NCBI GenBank assembly: GCA_001817765.1
Contig: MHIZ01000022.1
Coordinates: 1 to 18,885 of the forward strand
Origin: Candidatus Colwellbacteria bacterium RIFCSPLOWO2_02_FULL_44_20b
GTDB taxonomy: Bacteria > Patescibacteriota > Minisyncoccia > UBA6257 > Colwellbacteraceae
Direction: 5' to 3'
DNA: 18,885 nucleotides
Shown here piece by piece: positions 13,065 through 18,885 of this stretch. A model generated the notes under the pieces. The model made no database searches. It saw only the letters and a list, made by a program, of their open reading frames with translations, and was not told where the DNA came from. A program made the position numbers and the translations under genes. Position 1 is the stretch's first letter. Every line of letters starts with the position of its first letter.

Positions 13065-14180
13065 CTACCTCAACCTCTCCGGGATTTCCTCCGCAGGAAT
13101 TTGAGAAACAACCGGGCGAATAGCTTCACGACAAACTTCGAGTGAGGCCCTTCCAAACAGTCGTTCGTATCTCGAAATAAGTCTGTCTAAAACTTCTTTT
13201 CTATTGCCGGTTATATATACTTCTCCGCGGCTCACATCGATGCTTAAACCATCGACTTCTTGAGCTTCTCCCCAGGCTACCGGGCCGATTATGGCAACTT
13301 GTTCCTTTATTATCCTTGAAGCTAATTGATACTGATTACCTTTAACTGCATCGCTCAGGTATATAGAAACCGAGCGCGGGTCGAGGAGGGCAATCCCAAC
13401 CGAGATAAGATACATCGTAGTCGCAAACATAACATCGGCAAAACTTCCGTTGTAGTAACTTCCAATGGTTGTGGTGTAAGAAAAAGAGAAATCACCGAAG
13501 TAATTAATAACGAAGCTTCCTAGAATTATATAAATAGGTAGACGATACTTGCCTCCGAAATATCTATAAGAAAGTCCGTAAATAAGTATGGCTATGGTCA
13601 GAATGATGACATCCCATAAGGGATAGCCTATGTCGAGAAATATCTTTATGAGATCCTGTTCAAAATCGACCACTCCCCCGCGCGCCACAATAATAAGCAG
13701 GTAGTAGGAGGCGGCGGCAATTGAGACGGGGACTAAAAGCAACAGAGCTTTGCCGCCAAGCTTACGGAGACCGAATTTAGCGCCAGTAGCCTTGGAGAGC
13801 ATCACCATACCGATAGCCCACAAGGCGTAGGCAGGGAAAAAGCCAGCGTCAGCCCAGGAAGGATAAGGAACTTCAACCTGCAGTACAAGATTGTAATAAA
13901 GATAGATGGAGAAGCCGACCGACCAAACAATGAGACCAATGGAAAAGAAGGTTACGGCTTTGCCTACATCGCTTTTAAAACCACCCCAGTGGCGAGCTAC
14001 CACAAAAACGCCGTAAAGCCCGCCGAGTAAGGACATAATGCCGTAAGAATTGCTTGTTAAGTTGAGAGTCGTGTCTCTTTGCCCACTGATATAAAGAAAT
14101 AAAAATAACCCCAAAAAGGAAATATAGATGAGGGTCAAGAGTAAGATGAATAACTGGCGGTAGCTTAGACTGCCGAACAT
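13065..14180 (-). CDS. Membrane protein with about eight spans and a cytoplasmic C-terminal domain
   Basis: 371 residues. About eight hydrophobic segments (near 9-32, 47-63, 74-94, 110-128, 145-166, 186-203, 213-234, 244-265) are followed by a soluble region at 280-371. The stretch VEVPYPSWADAGFF (102-115) between spans 3 and 4 resembles a loop I associate with N-terminal sensor modules of some histidine kinases and diguanylate cyclases, but no kinase or GGDEF domain is attached. The C-terminal region (KEQVAIIGPVAWGEAQ, then ISRYERLFGRASLEVC) looks like a small alpha/beta fold that I do not recognise. It may be a signalling receptor that lost or never had an enzymatic output. The ATG at 14180 lies nine bases after TATAAT. 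Confidence 0.8.
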   Translation of the reverse strand: MFGSLSYRQLFILLLTLIYISFLGLFLFLYISGQRDTTLNLTSNSYGIMSLLGGLYGVFVVARHWGGFKSDVGKAVTFFSIGLIVWSVGFSIYLYYNLVLQVEVPYPSWADAGFFPAYALWAIGMVMLSKATGAKFGLRKLGGKALLLLVPVSIAAASYYLLIIVARGGVVDFEQDLIKIFLDIGYPLWDVIILTIAILIYGLSYRYFGGKYRLPIYIILGSFVINYFGDFSFSYTTTIGSYYNGSFADVMFATTMYLISVGIALLDPRSVSIYLSDAVKGNQYQLASRIIKEQVAIIGPVAWGEAQEVDGLSIDVSRGEVYITGNRKEVLDRLISRYERLFGRASLEVCREAIRPVVSQIPAEEIPERLR

Positions 14181-14189
14181 TACCTAATA

Positions 14190-14195
14190 ATTATA
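14190..14195 (-). promoter_or_regulatory. -10 box of the eight-span membrane protein gene
   Basis: Perfect TATAAT on the minus strand, ending nine bases before the ATG at 14180. The predicted mRNA is leaderless or nearly so. No good -35 is seen. Confidence 0.5.
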
Positions 14196-14217
14196 CAATA
14201 AGACTTCTCTTAACTGG

Positions 14218-14445
14218 TCACACACTATCCTTTTTGCGACATTTTGTGTAAGTTTCTAATACGTTGGCAGAGCCCTTACTGCTCCACAATTTTTGGTTAC
14301 TACGGGAGATCTTTTTTACAGACTCCGGGCTTATTGACATAATCCATGGAAGTTTTTTGAAACTTCCACAGCCGTACGAAGAATCAGATTGACAATGAGG
14401 TAGCGAAATACGATAATCCACGTTGTCCAAAATAAGATGCATCAT
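14218..14445 (-). CDS. Doubtful small ORF, 75 residues
   Basis: An open frame of 75 codons from ATG at 14445 (a second ATG is the next codon) to TGA at 14218, in an otherwise empty gap. The product is polar with three cysteines and no recognised domain. No Shine-Dalgarno sequence or good promoter precedes it. A perfect 9-bp hairpin (14347-14368, TGGAAGTTT/AAACTTCCA) sits inside the frame, which is unusual for coding sequence. It may simply be chance or an old remnant. Confidence 0.25.
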   Translation of the reverse strand: MMHLILDNVDYRISLPHCQSDSSYGCGSFKKLPWIMSISPESVKKISRSNQKLWSSKGSANVLETYTKCRKKDSV

Positions 14446-14741
14446 AATTCGCTCATCATCCGAAGTACTCGTAACTGACTAAGTTGTTTTAGTGTTTTTA
14501 AAAAACATGACTTAAGAAAAAAGTACTTTATAGAATTTCTTATAAAATATTACGATCGAGTTTATAGAATCCATTTTTGTAAATTACCGGCTCGTACTTA
14601 TTTTCAACACCTTTCTATTAGATAGATTAAATCGCTCTTCTTGCTTATCTGATATCGGTTATTATTGACACGGTTTTTGTCGCATAAGCTTTCCTACGTG
14701 GCACCTTTTTGAGGTTTTTTATTGTTTCCTAATTAGATATT
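14446..14741. other. AT-rich stretch without a gene
   Basis: I see no gene, tRNA or convincing promoter in the rest of the 561-base gap downstream of the epimerase. It is AT-rich with runs such as GTTTTTAAAAAAC near 14496. TTGACA at 14665-14670 has no matching -10 at 16-18 bases. Confidence 0.5.
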
Positions 14742-15707
14742 TTATTGAGGTGGATACAGTTCTATTTTCTTCCAGATCTTTTCTTTGAACCATTCTACTT
14801 CCCTTTTCAGACCTTCTTCTGGTTTTGTTTTTGGATTATATCCAAGAATTTTTCTCGCTTTCTCGATATTCGCGTGCGTCTCAAGCTGATCACCGGGTCG
14901 TTTTGGTTTCACGATGATTTTTGCTTTCTTTCCGATAGCATCCTCCACAATCTTAATTCCTTCCCCTGTGGTTATCGCGGTGTCGCAACCAATATTAAAG
15001 ATTTCTCCTTTGCACTTTTCGACGTTATCAAGAACTGCCATAAATCCATCAATAATATCCTTTATATAACTGTAGCTTCTTAGATGTTTTTCGCTTTCTT
15101 CAAAGAGCGGAAATTCTTTGTCGTTTAAAATCGCGTCAATGAGTTTCGGATAGAGCTTTTCTGGCCGTTCACGTTCGCCGTAGACAGAGAAGAGACGAAA
15201 CGAACAAGCCGGAAATTCTTTATCCCTTCCGTACGATAAAACCATTTGCTCGGCGGCGAGTTTTGTTACGCCATACTGCGAGGTTGGCTTTGGCGCGGTT
15301 TCTTCATTGTCCATCGCGTGAGCGCCATAAATGGAAGAGGTTGCTACATTTACGAAAAGTTTCAGTGATGGAGAGTTCTGTAACGATTCTAACAATTTAT
15401 ACGTCGCGATGATGTTATTTTCGAGATACGTTTCAAAGGGCGTTCTTGCCGAGATGCCTGGCTGGGCGGCTAGGTGGTAAACAATCTCAACATTTTTAAT
15501 TGCCTCCGAGAGATCATCTTTTGCGAGATTGAGATTTAAGATCTTTATGCCCTTTTCTTCAACGTCTCTAGCATTCAGTTCTTTTAGAGATTTTGCATAG
15601 TAGGGTGTGAAGCAATCAATTCCAAGAACATCGTGTCCATTATCTTTTAACCGCTCGGCAAGATGAGAGCCAATAAATCCGGCTGCGCCGGTAACAAGGA
15701 TTTTCAT
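14742..15707 (-). CDS. NAD-dependent sugar-nucleotide epimerase/dehydratase
   Basis: 321 residues, the normal size for extended short-chain dehydrogenases such as UDP-glucose or UDP-glucuronate 4-epimerases. The Rossmann motif is GAAGFIG (7-13) in MKILVTGAAGFIGSHLAERL, followed by the acidic end of strand 2 (GIDCFTPYY, D31). The catalytic triad is ATSSIYG (122-128) and YGVTK (Y145, K149). VYGERERPEKLYPKLI (175-190) and GEIFNIG (234-240) match the substrate side of the family. It probably converts a UDP-sugar in the cytoplasm, feeding polysaccharide synthesis; the exact sugar cannot be told. It is divergent from the glycosyltransferase at 15821, which fits that role. The ATG at 15707 lies ten bases after TATACT. 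Confidence 0.9.
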   Translation of the reverse strand: MKILVTGAAGFIGSHLAERLKDNGHDVLGIDCFTPYYAKSLKELNARDVEEKGIKILNLNLAKDDLSEAIKNVEIVYHLAAQPGISARTPFETYLENNIIATYKLLESLQNSPSLKLFVNVATSSIYGAHAMDNEETAPKPTSQYGVTKLAAEQMVLSYGRDKEFPACSFRLFSVYGERERPEKLYPKLIDAILNDKEFPLFEESEKHLRSYSYIKDIIDGFMAVLDNVEKCKGEIFNIGCDTAITTGEGIKIVEDAIGKKAKIIVKPKRPGDQLETHANIEKARKILGYNPKTKPEEGLKREVEWFKEKIWKKIELYPPQ

Positions 15708-15717
15708 ATAATTTGAT

Positions 15718-15723
15718 AGTATA
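15718..15723 (-). promoter_or_regulatory. -10 box of the epimerase gene
   Basis: TATACT on the minus strand, ending ten bases before the ATG at 15707, implying a leader of only a few bases. No clear -35. Confidence 0.45.
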
Positions 15724-15782
15724 CCAATTAATATCTTTAATGCGTATCTAGTTTCTTTAATACTGGGCTAGAAGCTTTTGGG

Positions 15783-15812
15783 TTGAAAAAGTGCGGATAT
15801 ATAGGATAAGAT
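15783..15812 (+). promoter_or_regulatory. Promoter of the glycosyltransferase gene
   Basis: TTGAAA (15783-15788), 18-base spacer, TAAGAT (15807-15812). The -10 ends eight bases before the GTG start at 15821, so transcription would begin almost at the start codon. The layout copies that of ileS (TTGAAA, 18 bases, -10, nine bases). Confidence 0.5.
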
Positions 15813-15820
15813 GACTGCGC

Positions 15821-17056
15821 GTGTTTAACGACATTTCACAAACAATCATTTATATTTCTCTTTTCTTTTCTCTTTACTTCGAGGTTTTTTTGCTTATCAC
15901 GTATTTTGAAAAACGACCGCTTTTACGACAGGAAAGCATTCAACAGGATCTTGCCCGATTTCCGACTGTTACTGTTATTGTTCCTTGTTTTAATGAAGAA
16001 ACGACTATTCCTAAGACGATTTTTTCTTTACTTCGTCTTGATTATCCGAAAGATAAGCTTGATATCATCATTGTTGACGACGGCAGTGTCGATGGGACGC
16101 TTCGTGCTCTTCACCGGTTTAAGAACAATTCTCGTGTACGAGTTTACTCGAAACCAAACGGGGGCAAGCATACCGCTCTTAACTACGGCCTTCAGTATGT
16201 AGAGAGCGAATTAGTCGGTTGTCTTGACGCGGACTCATTTGTTGAGCCGGGCACTTTGAAAACGATACTGAAGTACTTTAATGACTCTGAAACAATGGCT
16301 GTTACGCCTGCTGTTCGAGTTTATAAGCCACGAACGGTTATCGAGCTTATTCAAAAGGTTGAATACACTTGGGGTATTTTTTACCGAAAGATGCTTCATT
16401 TTCTTGGCGCTATTTTCGTGACGCCGGGACCTTTTACTATTTATCGAACCGAGGTTTTTCGTAAGATTGGAGATTATCGACACGCTCATCTTACCGAAGA
16501 TCTTGAGCTCGCTCTTCGTATGCAGACGAATCGTTTGAAGATAGTCAACGCCCATAACGCGTACGTACATACCGTTGTTCCGAAAACTCTCAGAAGTCTT
16601 TATAAACAACGTCTCCGGTGGACGTACGGATTTCTTAATAATTCTCTGGATTACAAGTTTTTGATTTTTAATAAGCGTTATGGCAACATCGGATTTTATG
16701 TTCTTCCGATGGCGATAATTTCAATTTTTTCTTCCATCTTACTCCTTCTCATACTAACTTCGACGAATATCGCGCGAGCTTATGACGGTCTTATAAAGTT
16801 TATAACTGTTGGGCCAGATCTCGGTTTTTCTTTTGACTGGTTTTTTGTTCACACAAGTCCCTCTCTTTTTTTAACCGTTTTTAGCGTCGGGCTTATCGTA
16901 TCTATTCTCGTTCTCGCGCGACGAATGACAGAGGGTCGCTTTCATTTTTCTCTTGACCTTTTCTACTTTCTCTTTCTTTACGGACTTATTGTTCCGTTTT
17001 GGATATCACACGCTCTTTTTAATACTGTTTTTTCACGAAAGACCACCTGGCGATAA
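15821..17056 (+). CDS. Membrane-bound GT2 glycosyltransferase, processive type
   Basis: 411 residues. Family 2 glycosyltransferases of this layout build beta-linked polysaccharides such as poly-N-acetylglucosamine, hyaluronan or cellulose from UDP-sugars at the membrane. One N-terminal span (about 8-28) precedes the catalytic domain, with TVIVPCFNEE (51-60), IIIVDDGSVDGT (82-93), the metal-binding DAD (136-138, LDADSFVEP), acceptor-site TED (225-227) and QRLRW (263-267), the processive Q..RW motif. Three or four spans follow (about 291-311, 345-366, 379-400). All key residues are present. Start is GTG at 15821; an ATG at 15811 in another frame stops after five codons. The next gene begins directly after its stop, so the two form an operon. 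Confidence 0.92.
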   Translation: MFNDISQTIIYISLFFSLYFEVFLLITYFEKRPLLRQESIQQDLARFPTVTVIVPCFNEETTIPKTIFSLLRLDYPKDKLDIIIVDDGSVDGTLRALHRFKNNSRVRVYSKPNGGKHTALNYGLQYVESELVGCLDADSFVEPGTLKTILKYFNDSETMAVTPAVRVYKPRTVIELIQKVEYTWGIFYRKMLHFLGAIFVTPGPFTIYRTEVFRKIGDYRHAHLTEDLELALRMQTNRLKIVNAHNAYVHTVVPKTLRSLYKQRLRWTYGFLNNSLDYKFLIFNKRYGNIGFYVLPMAIISIFSSILLLLILTSTNIARAYDGLIKFITVGPDLGFSFDWFFVHTSPSLFLTVFSVGLIVSILVLARRMTEGRFHFSLDLFYFLFLYGLIVPFWISHALFNTVFSRKTTWR

Positions 17057-17791
17057 ATGACTATGCAGACAATTGATTGGAAAAAGTATATTTTTGTTCT
17101 TTTTATCACAGCGGCTATCTTTTTTACGGCTATTTCTTTTAGTACCTATCTTAGTAATAAACGAGTTGAGGAAATTCGTTCCGTTCAAGAGCAGATTTCA
17201 CTCGATATTCTTTCCTCAGAGGTACAGACGGCGCTTCTTGAGCAGTTTTCTTGTAAAGATGTGAGCGGCACCGCCCTTTCGAGAGAGCTTGGCGCACTTG
17301 GCGAGAAACTCTCATTTGCTGAGGAGAGCCGTAATGCCGATGATCCTGAGGTTTTGACGCTTAAAAAGACATACTCACTTCTTGAGATTAAAGACTACTT
17401 ACTCATGAACAGAGTCCGCGAGAAGTGTGGTACTCAAAATGTTTTTATTGTTTATTTTTACGGCAAGGACTGCGATGAATGCCGACGGCAAGGACTTGTG
17501 CTTACAAAGCTCCGCGAGGATTACCCCGAGCTACGCGTTTACTCATTTGACTATAACCTTGACGTGGCCGCGATTGCGACGCTTGTTTCTATTAACAAGA
17601 TCGAGAATACACTTCCCGCGCTTTTGATTGATGAAAATGTTTATTACGATTTTCAAAGTATTGAGAATATCGAGGAAATAATTCCTCAGCTCAAGGTTTG
17701 GAAAGAACAAAAAGAAAAGGAGAAACAAGCGATTGAGGCCAACGTCGAGTCAGCTCCAGAGGTTAATGGACAGCAAGAAATAGCTCAATAA
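17057..17791 (+). CDS. Membrane-anchored thioredoxin-like protein
   Basis: 244 residues. An N-terminal anchor (about 11-31) is followed by a helical, probably coiled-coil region (35-125) and a thioredoxin-like domain. The domain shows FIVYFYGKDCDECRRQG (130-146), that is strand then C139-D-E-C142, and later LPALLID (186-192) with P187 in the position of the cis-proline. It would face outside the membrane and could oxidise, reduce or isomerise disulphides. Two more cysteines (C66, C124) lie in the linker. The C-terminal tail (210-244) is charged and repetitive. The ATG directly follows the TAA of the glycosyltransferase (no gap), so the two genes are co-translated; the thioredoxin protein may maintain the polymer-synthesis machinery or share an export role, which is inference. 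Confidence 0.85.
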   Translation: MTMQTIDWKKYIFVLFITAAIFFTAISFSTYLSNKRVEEIRSVQEQISLDILSSEVQTALLEQFSCKDVSGTALSRELGALGEKLSFAEESRNADDPEVLTLKKTYSLLEIKDYLLMNRVREKCGTQNVFIVYFYGKDCDECRRQGLVLTKLREDYPELRVYSFDYNLDVAAIATLVSINKIENTLPALLIDENVYYDFQSIENIEEIIPQLKVWKEQKEKEKQAIEANVESAPEVNGQQEIAQ

Positions 17792-17821
17792 TAAAGGGGG
17801 TCACACAACGGTCCTTATGCG

Positions 17822-17846
17822 ACACTCTCTTGAGGTGTGTTTTTTT
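17822..17846 (+). terminator. Terminator of the glycosyltransferase operon
   Basis: ACAC-T-CT pairs with AG-GTGT around CTTG (17822-17838) with one bulged base, followed by GT and a run of T to 17846. The stem is modest but the T-run is good. Confidence 0.55.
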
Positions 17847-17975
17847 CCTGGTCGATTCTTAGATATGGGATTTTGTGGTAGTCGAGCGTTGTTCGGAACT
17901 TTGCCTCTCCTCTCAACCCCTTTTCTTTATTTGCGTTCATCGGCTTTAGACTTTTTCCTTTCCCTCTGACTGCCG

Positions 17976-17981
17976 TATACT
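17976..17981 (+). promoter_or_regulatory. -10 box of smpB
   Basis: TATACT ends nine bases before the ATG at 17991, implying a leaderless or near-leaderless mRNA. The -35 region is pyrimidine-rich with no good match. Confidence 0.45.
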
Positions 17982-17990
17982 AGATCTTGT

Positions 17991-18428
17991 ATGGGCGTTT
18001 ATCAAGACAATCGGCAGGTGCGGTTTGATTACGAAATCCTTGAGACTTTTGAGGCAGGGTTGGAATTATTAGGATTTGAGACTAAGGCAATACGGAACGG
18101 GCGGGTTAATCTCGCGGGATCGGTCGCGCTTATCCGCGGCGGGGAGGCATATCTTTTAAACACCGACATACCGCCGTATCAACCGAATAACACTCCCGAA
18201 GGATATGATTCGAAACGAACACGACGGTTACTTTTAACCCGTGAAGAAATAAAATATTTAACCGGAAAGCTCGATAAGAGTGGTTTGACTTTAGCGCCTC
18301 TAAAAGTCTATAGTAAACACCGCAAAATCAAGATTGAACTCGGACTCGCGAAACGGAAAAAGAATACCGACAAACGAGCGACGATTAAGAAGCACGAGGT
18401 TGACCGAGAGATTCGACGGGTTCTGTAA
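17991..18428 (+). CDS. smpB: SsrA-binding protein SmpB
   Basis: 145 residues, normal for SmpB. It binds the tRNA-like part of tmRNA and places it in the empty A site of stalled ribosomes. Recognisable segments are FDYEILETFEAGLELLGFETKAIRNGRVNL (13-42), the core beta-barrel, then EAYLLNTDIPPY (52-63), RTRRLLLTREEI (76-87) and PLKVYSKHRKIKIELGLAKRKK (103-124). The basic C-terminal tail (KRATIKKHEVDREIRRVL) would form the helix that enters the mRNA channel. Its partner tmRNA starts one base after the stop codon, so the two are probably transcribed together, with tmRNA released by processing, unless tmRNA has a promoter inside smpB. Confidence 0.97.
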   Translation: MGVYQDNRQVRFDYEILETFEAGLELLGFETKAIRNGRVNLAGSVALIRGGEAYLLNTDIPPYQPNNTPEGYDSKRTRRLLLTREEIKYLTGKLDKSGLTLAPLKVYSKHRKIKIELGLAKRKKNTDKRATIKKHEVDREIRRVL

Positions 18429-18429
18429 T

Positions 18430-18774
18430 GGGGGTGATGAGCTTCGACGAAGTACTTTACAAAGAGATTGCAAGCAGAGCTCGGAGAACTCTTTAAAAGC
18501 TCCGAAACTGATACGTGCTACATCACAGTATCGACAGCCAGCTTTAGCTTACGCTTAACTGGCCATCGGCTCGCGTATGCCTCTTTGCGAATACCGGTGT
18601 TATATTGAGGCTTACTCTTTCGCCTTGACGTAGCGACAGAGGACCATGCACGTCATAAGGTTAGAAGTTTTTTGTCTGATTTGAGCTTCTACCCTTTCAT
18701 TTAATCAGACTACGCTTGTAGATGTTTCTTTGTTTTTATTTCGGACGGGAGTGCGATTCTCCCCACCTCCACCA
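18430..18774 (+). ncRNA. ssrA: tmRNA (ribosome rescue RNA)
   Basis: 345 bases. The ends form a tRNA-like acceptor: GGGGGTG (18430-18436) pairs with CACCTCC (18764-18770), discriminator A and encoded CCA (18772-18774). The third pair is G-U, the alanine identity signal. The T arm is GGGAG-TGCGATT-CTCCC (18747-18763). Helix 2 pairs CAAAGA (18460-18465) and GCAAGC (18470-18475) with TCTTTG (18727-18732) and GCTTGT (18714-18719). The first pseudoknot stem is TCGGAG/CTCCGA near 18480-18505. The tag frame probably resumes at GCT 18517 and reads ATSQYRQPALAYA to TAA 18556-18558; GCCAG/CTGGC (18537-18563) closes around the tag end, as in helix 5 of known tmRNAs. A clear late pseudoknot joins TAGAAG (18662-18667) with CTTCTA (18686-18691) and GTCTGATT (18674-18681) with AATCAGAC (18703-18710). 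Confidence 0.96.
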
Positions 18775-18778
18775 CTTC

Positions 18779-18793
18779 GCTCACTTCGTGAGC
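18779..18793 (+). other. Hairpin just after tmRNA
   Basis: GCTCAC-TTC-GTGAGC forms a perfect 6-bp stem starting five bases after the CCA end. No T-run follows, so it is not a standard terminator; it may assist 3' processing of tmRNA or belong to the adjacent repeat array. Confidence 0.4.
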
Positions 18794-18885
18794 TTCGCGG
18801 TGCAAGCACCACCTTCCTTACAGGGCTTCGCGGTGCAAGCACCACCTTCCTTACAGGGCTTCGCGGTGCAAGCACCACCTTCCTT
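18792..18885. repeat. 33-bp tandem repeat, running off the window
   Basis: Units starting at 18792, 18825 and 18858 are identical over the visible part; the third is cut at 28 bases by the window edge. Each unit begins GCTTCGCGGTGCAAGCACC and contains the inverted repeat GGTGC-AA-GCACC. There are no spacers, so it is a tandem array and not a CRISPR. Confidence 0.9.

Noticed and set aside
18792..18885. CRISPR array
   Set aside because: The repeat units are directly joined without variable spacers and no cas gene is present.

Overview
The window is chromosomal DNA from a bacterium, most probably a member of the Candidate Phyla Radiation (Patescibacteria, Parcubacteria-like). That placement is an inference from gene content and style: compact genes, RNase J, an HHLE-type isoleucyl-tRNA synthetase carrying a foreign domain, very short or absent 5' leaders with almost no Shine-Dalgarno sequences, and small secreted or membrane proteins of unknown function. 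No rRNA or marker gene is present to prove it.

Layout. Positions 2-532 hold the 3' end of an extracellular solute-binding protein (family 5, peptide type). A strong sigma70-type promoter (545-573), tRNA-Leu(CAG) (719-802) and RNase J (877-2574) follow. A 479-base gap (2575-3053) contains no gene but two highly structured inverted-repeat elements and a terminator; the second element runs right up to trpS (3054-4037). Next comes a 404-residue protein of no recognised family with four internal repeats (4137-5351), closed by a strong terminator. Convergent to it is ileS (5397-8828, minus), whose synthetase has a complete histidine-phosphatase domain nested in the zinc ribbon of its catalytic core. 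A polytopic membrane protein (8957-9793, minus), a small frameshifted gene (9922-10315, plus) and an ABC exporter (10374-12131, minus) follow. Then come a secreted protein with an acidic calcium-loop motif (12295-12936), a membrane protein with a soluble C-terminal domain (13065-14180, minus), a mostly empty gap (14181-14741), and a divergent pair: an NAD-dependent sugar-nucleotide epimerase (14742-15707, minus) and a processive-type GT2 glycosyltransferase (15821-17056). The glycosyltransferase abuts a membrane-anchored thioredoxin-like protein (17057-17791). The window closes with smpB (17991-18428), tmRNA (18430-18774) and a 33-bp tandem repeat that runs off the edge.

How the parts fit. 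Three blocks serve translation and RNA turnover: tRNA-Leu, RNase J and TrpRS; IleRS; and SmpB with tmRNA, the last two only one base apart and forming the ribosome-rescue system. The epimerase, glycosyltransferase and thioredoxin-like gene suggest cell-surface polysaccharide synthesis. The ABC exporter, solute-binding protein and secreted protein belong to the envelope.

Most notable: the phosphatase nested inside IleRS; the roughly 275-base multi-branched inverted-repeat element before trpS; -10 boxes 8-11 bases before the start codon of six genes, implying leaderless mRNAs; a small gene broken by what looks like a 10-bp insertion or duplication; a tmRNA tag ending in ALAYA; and the four-repeat protein at 4137-5351.
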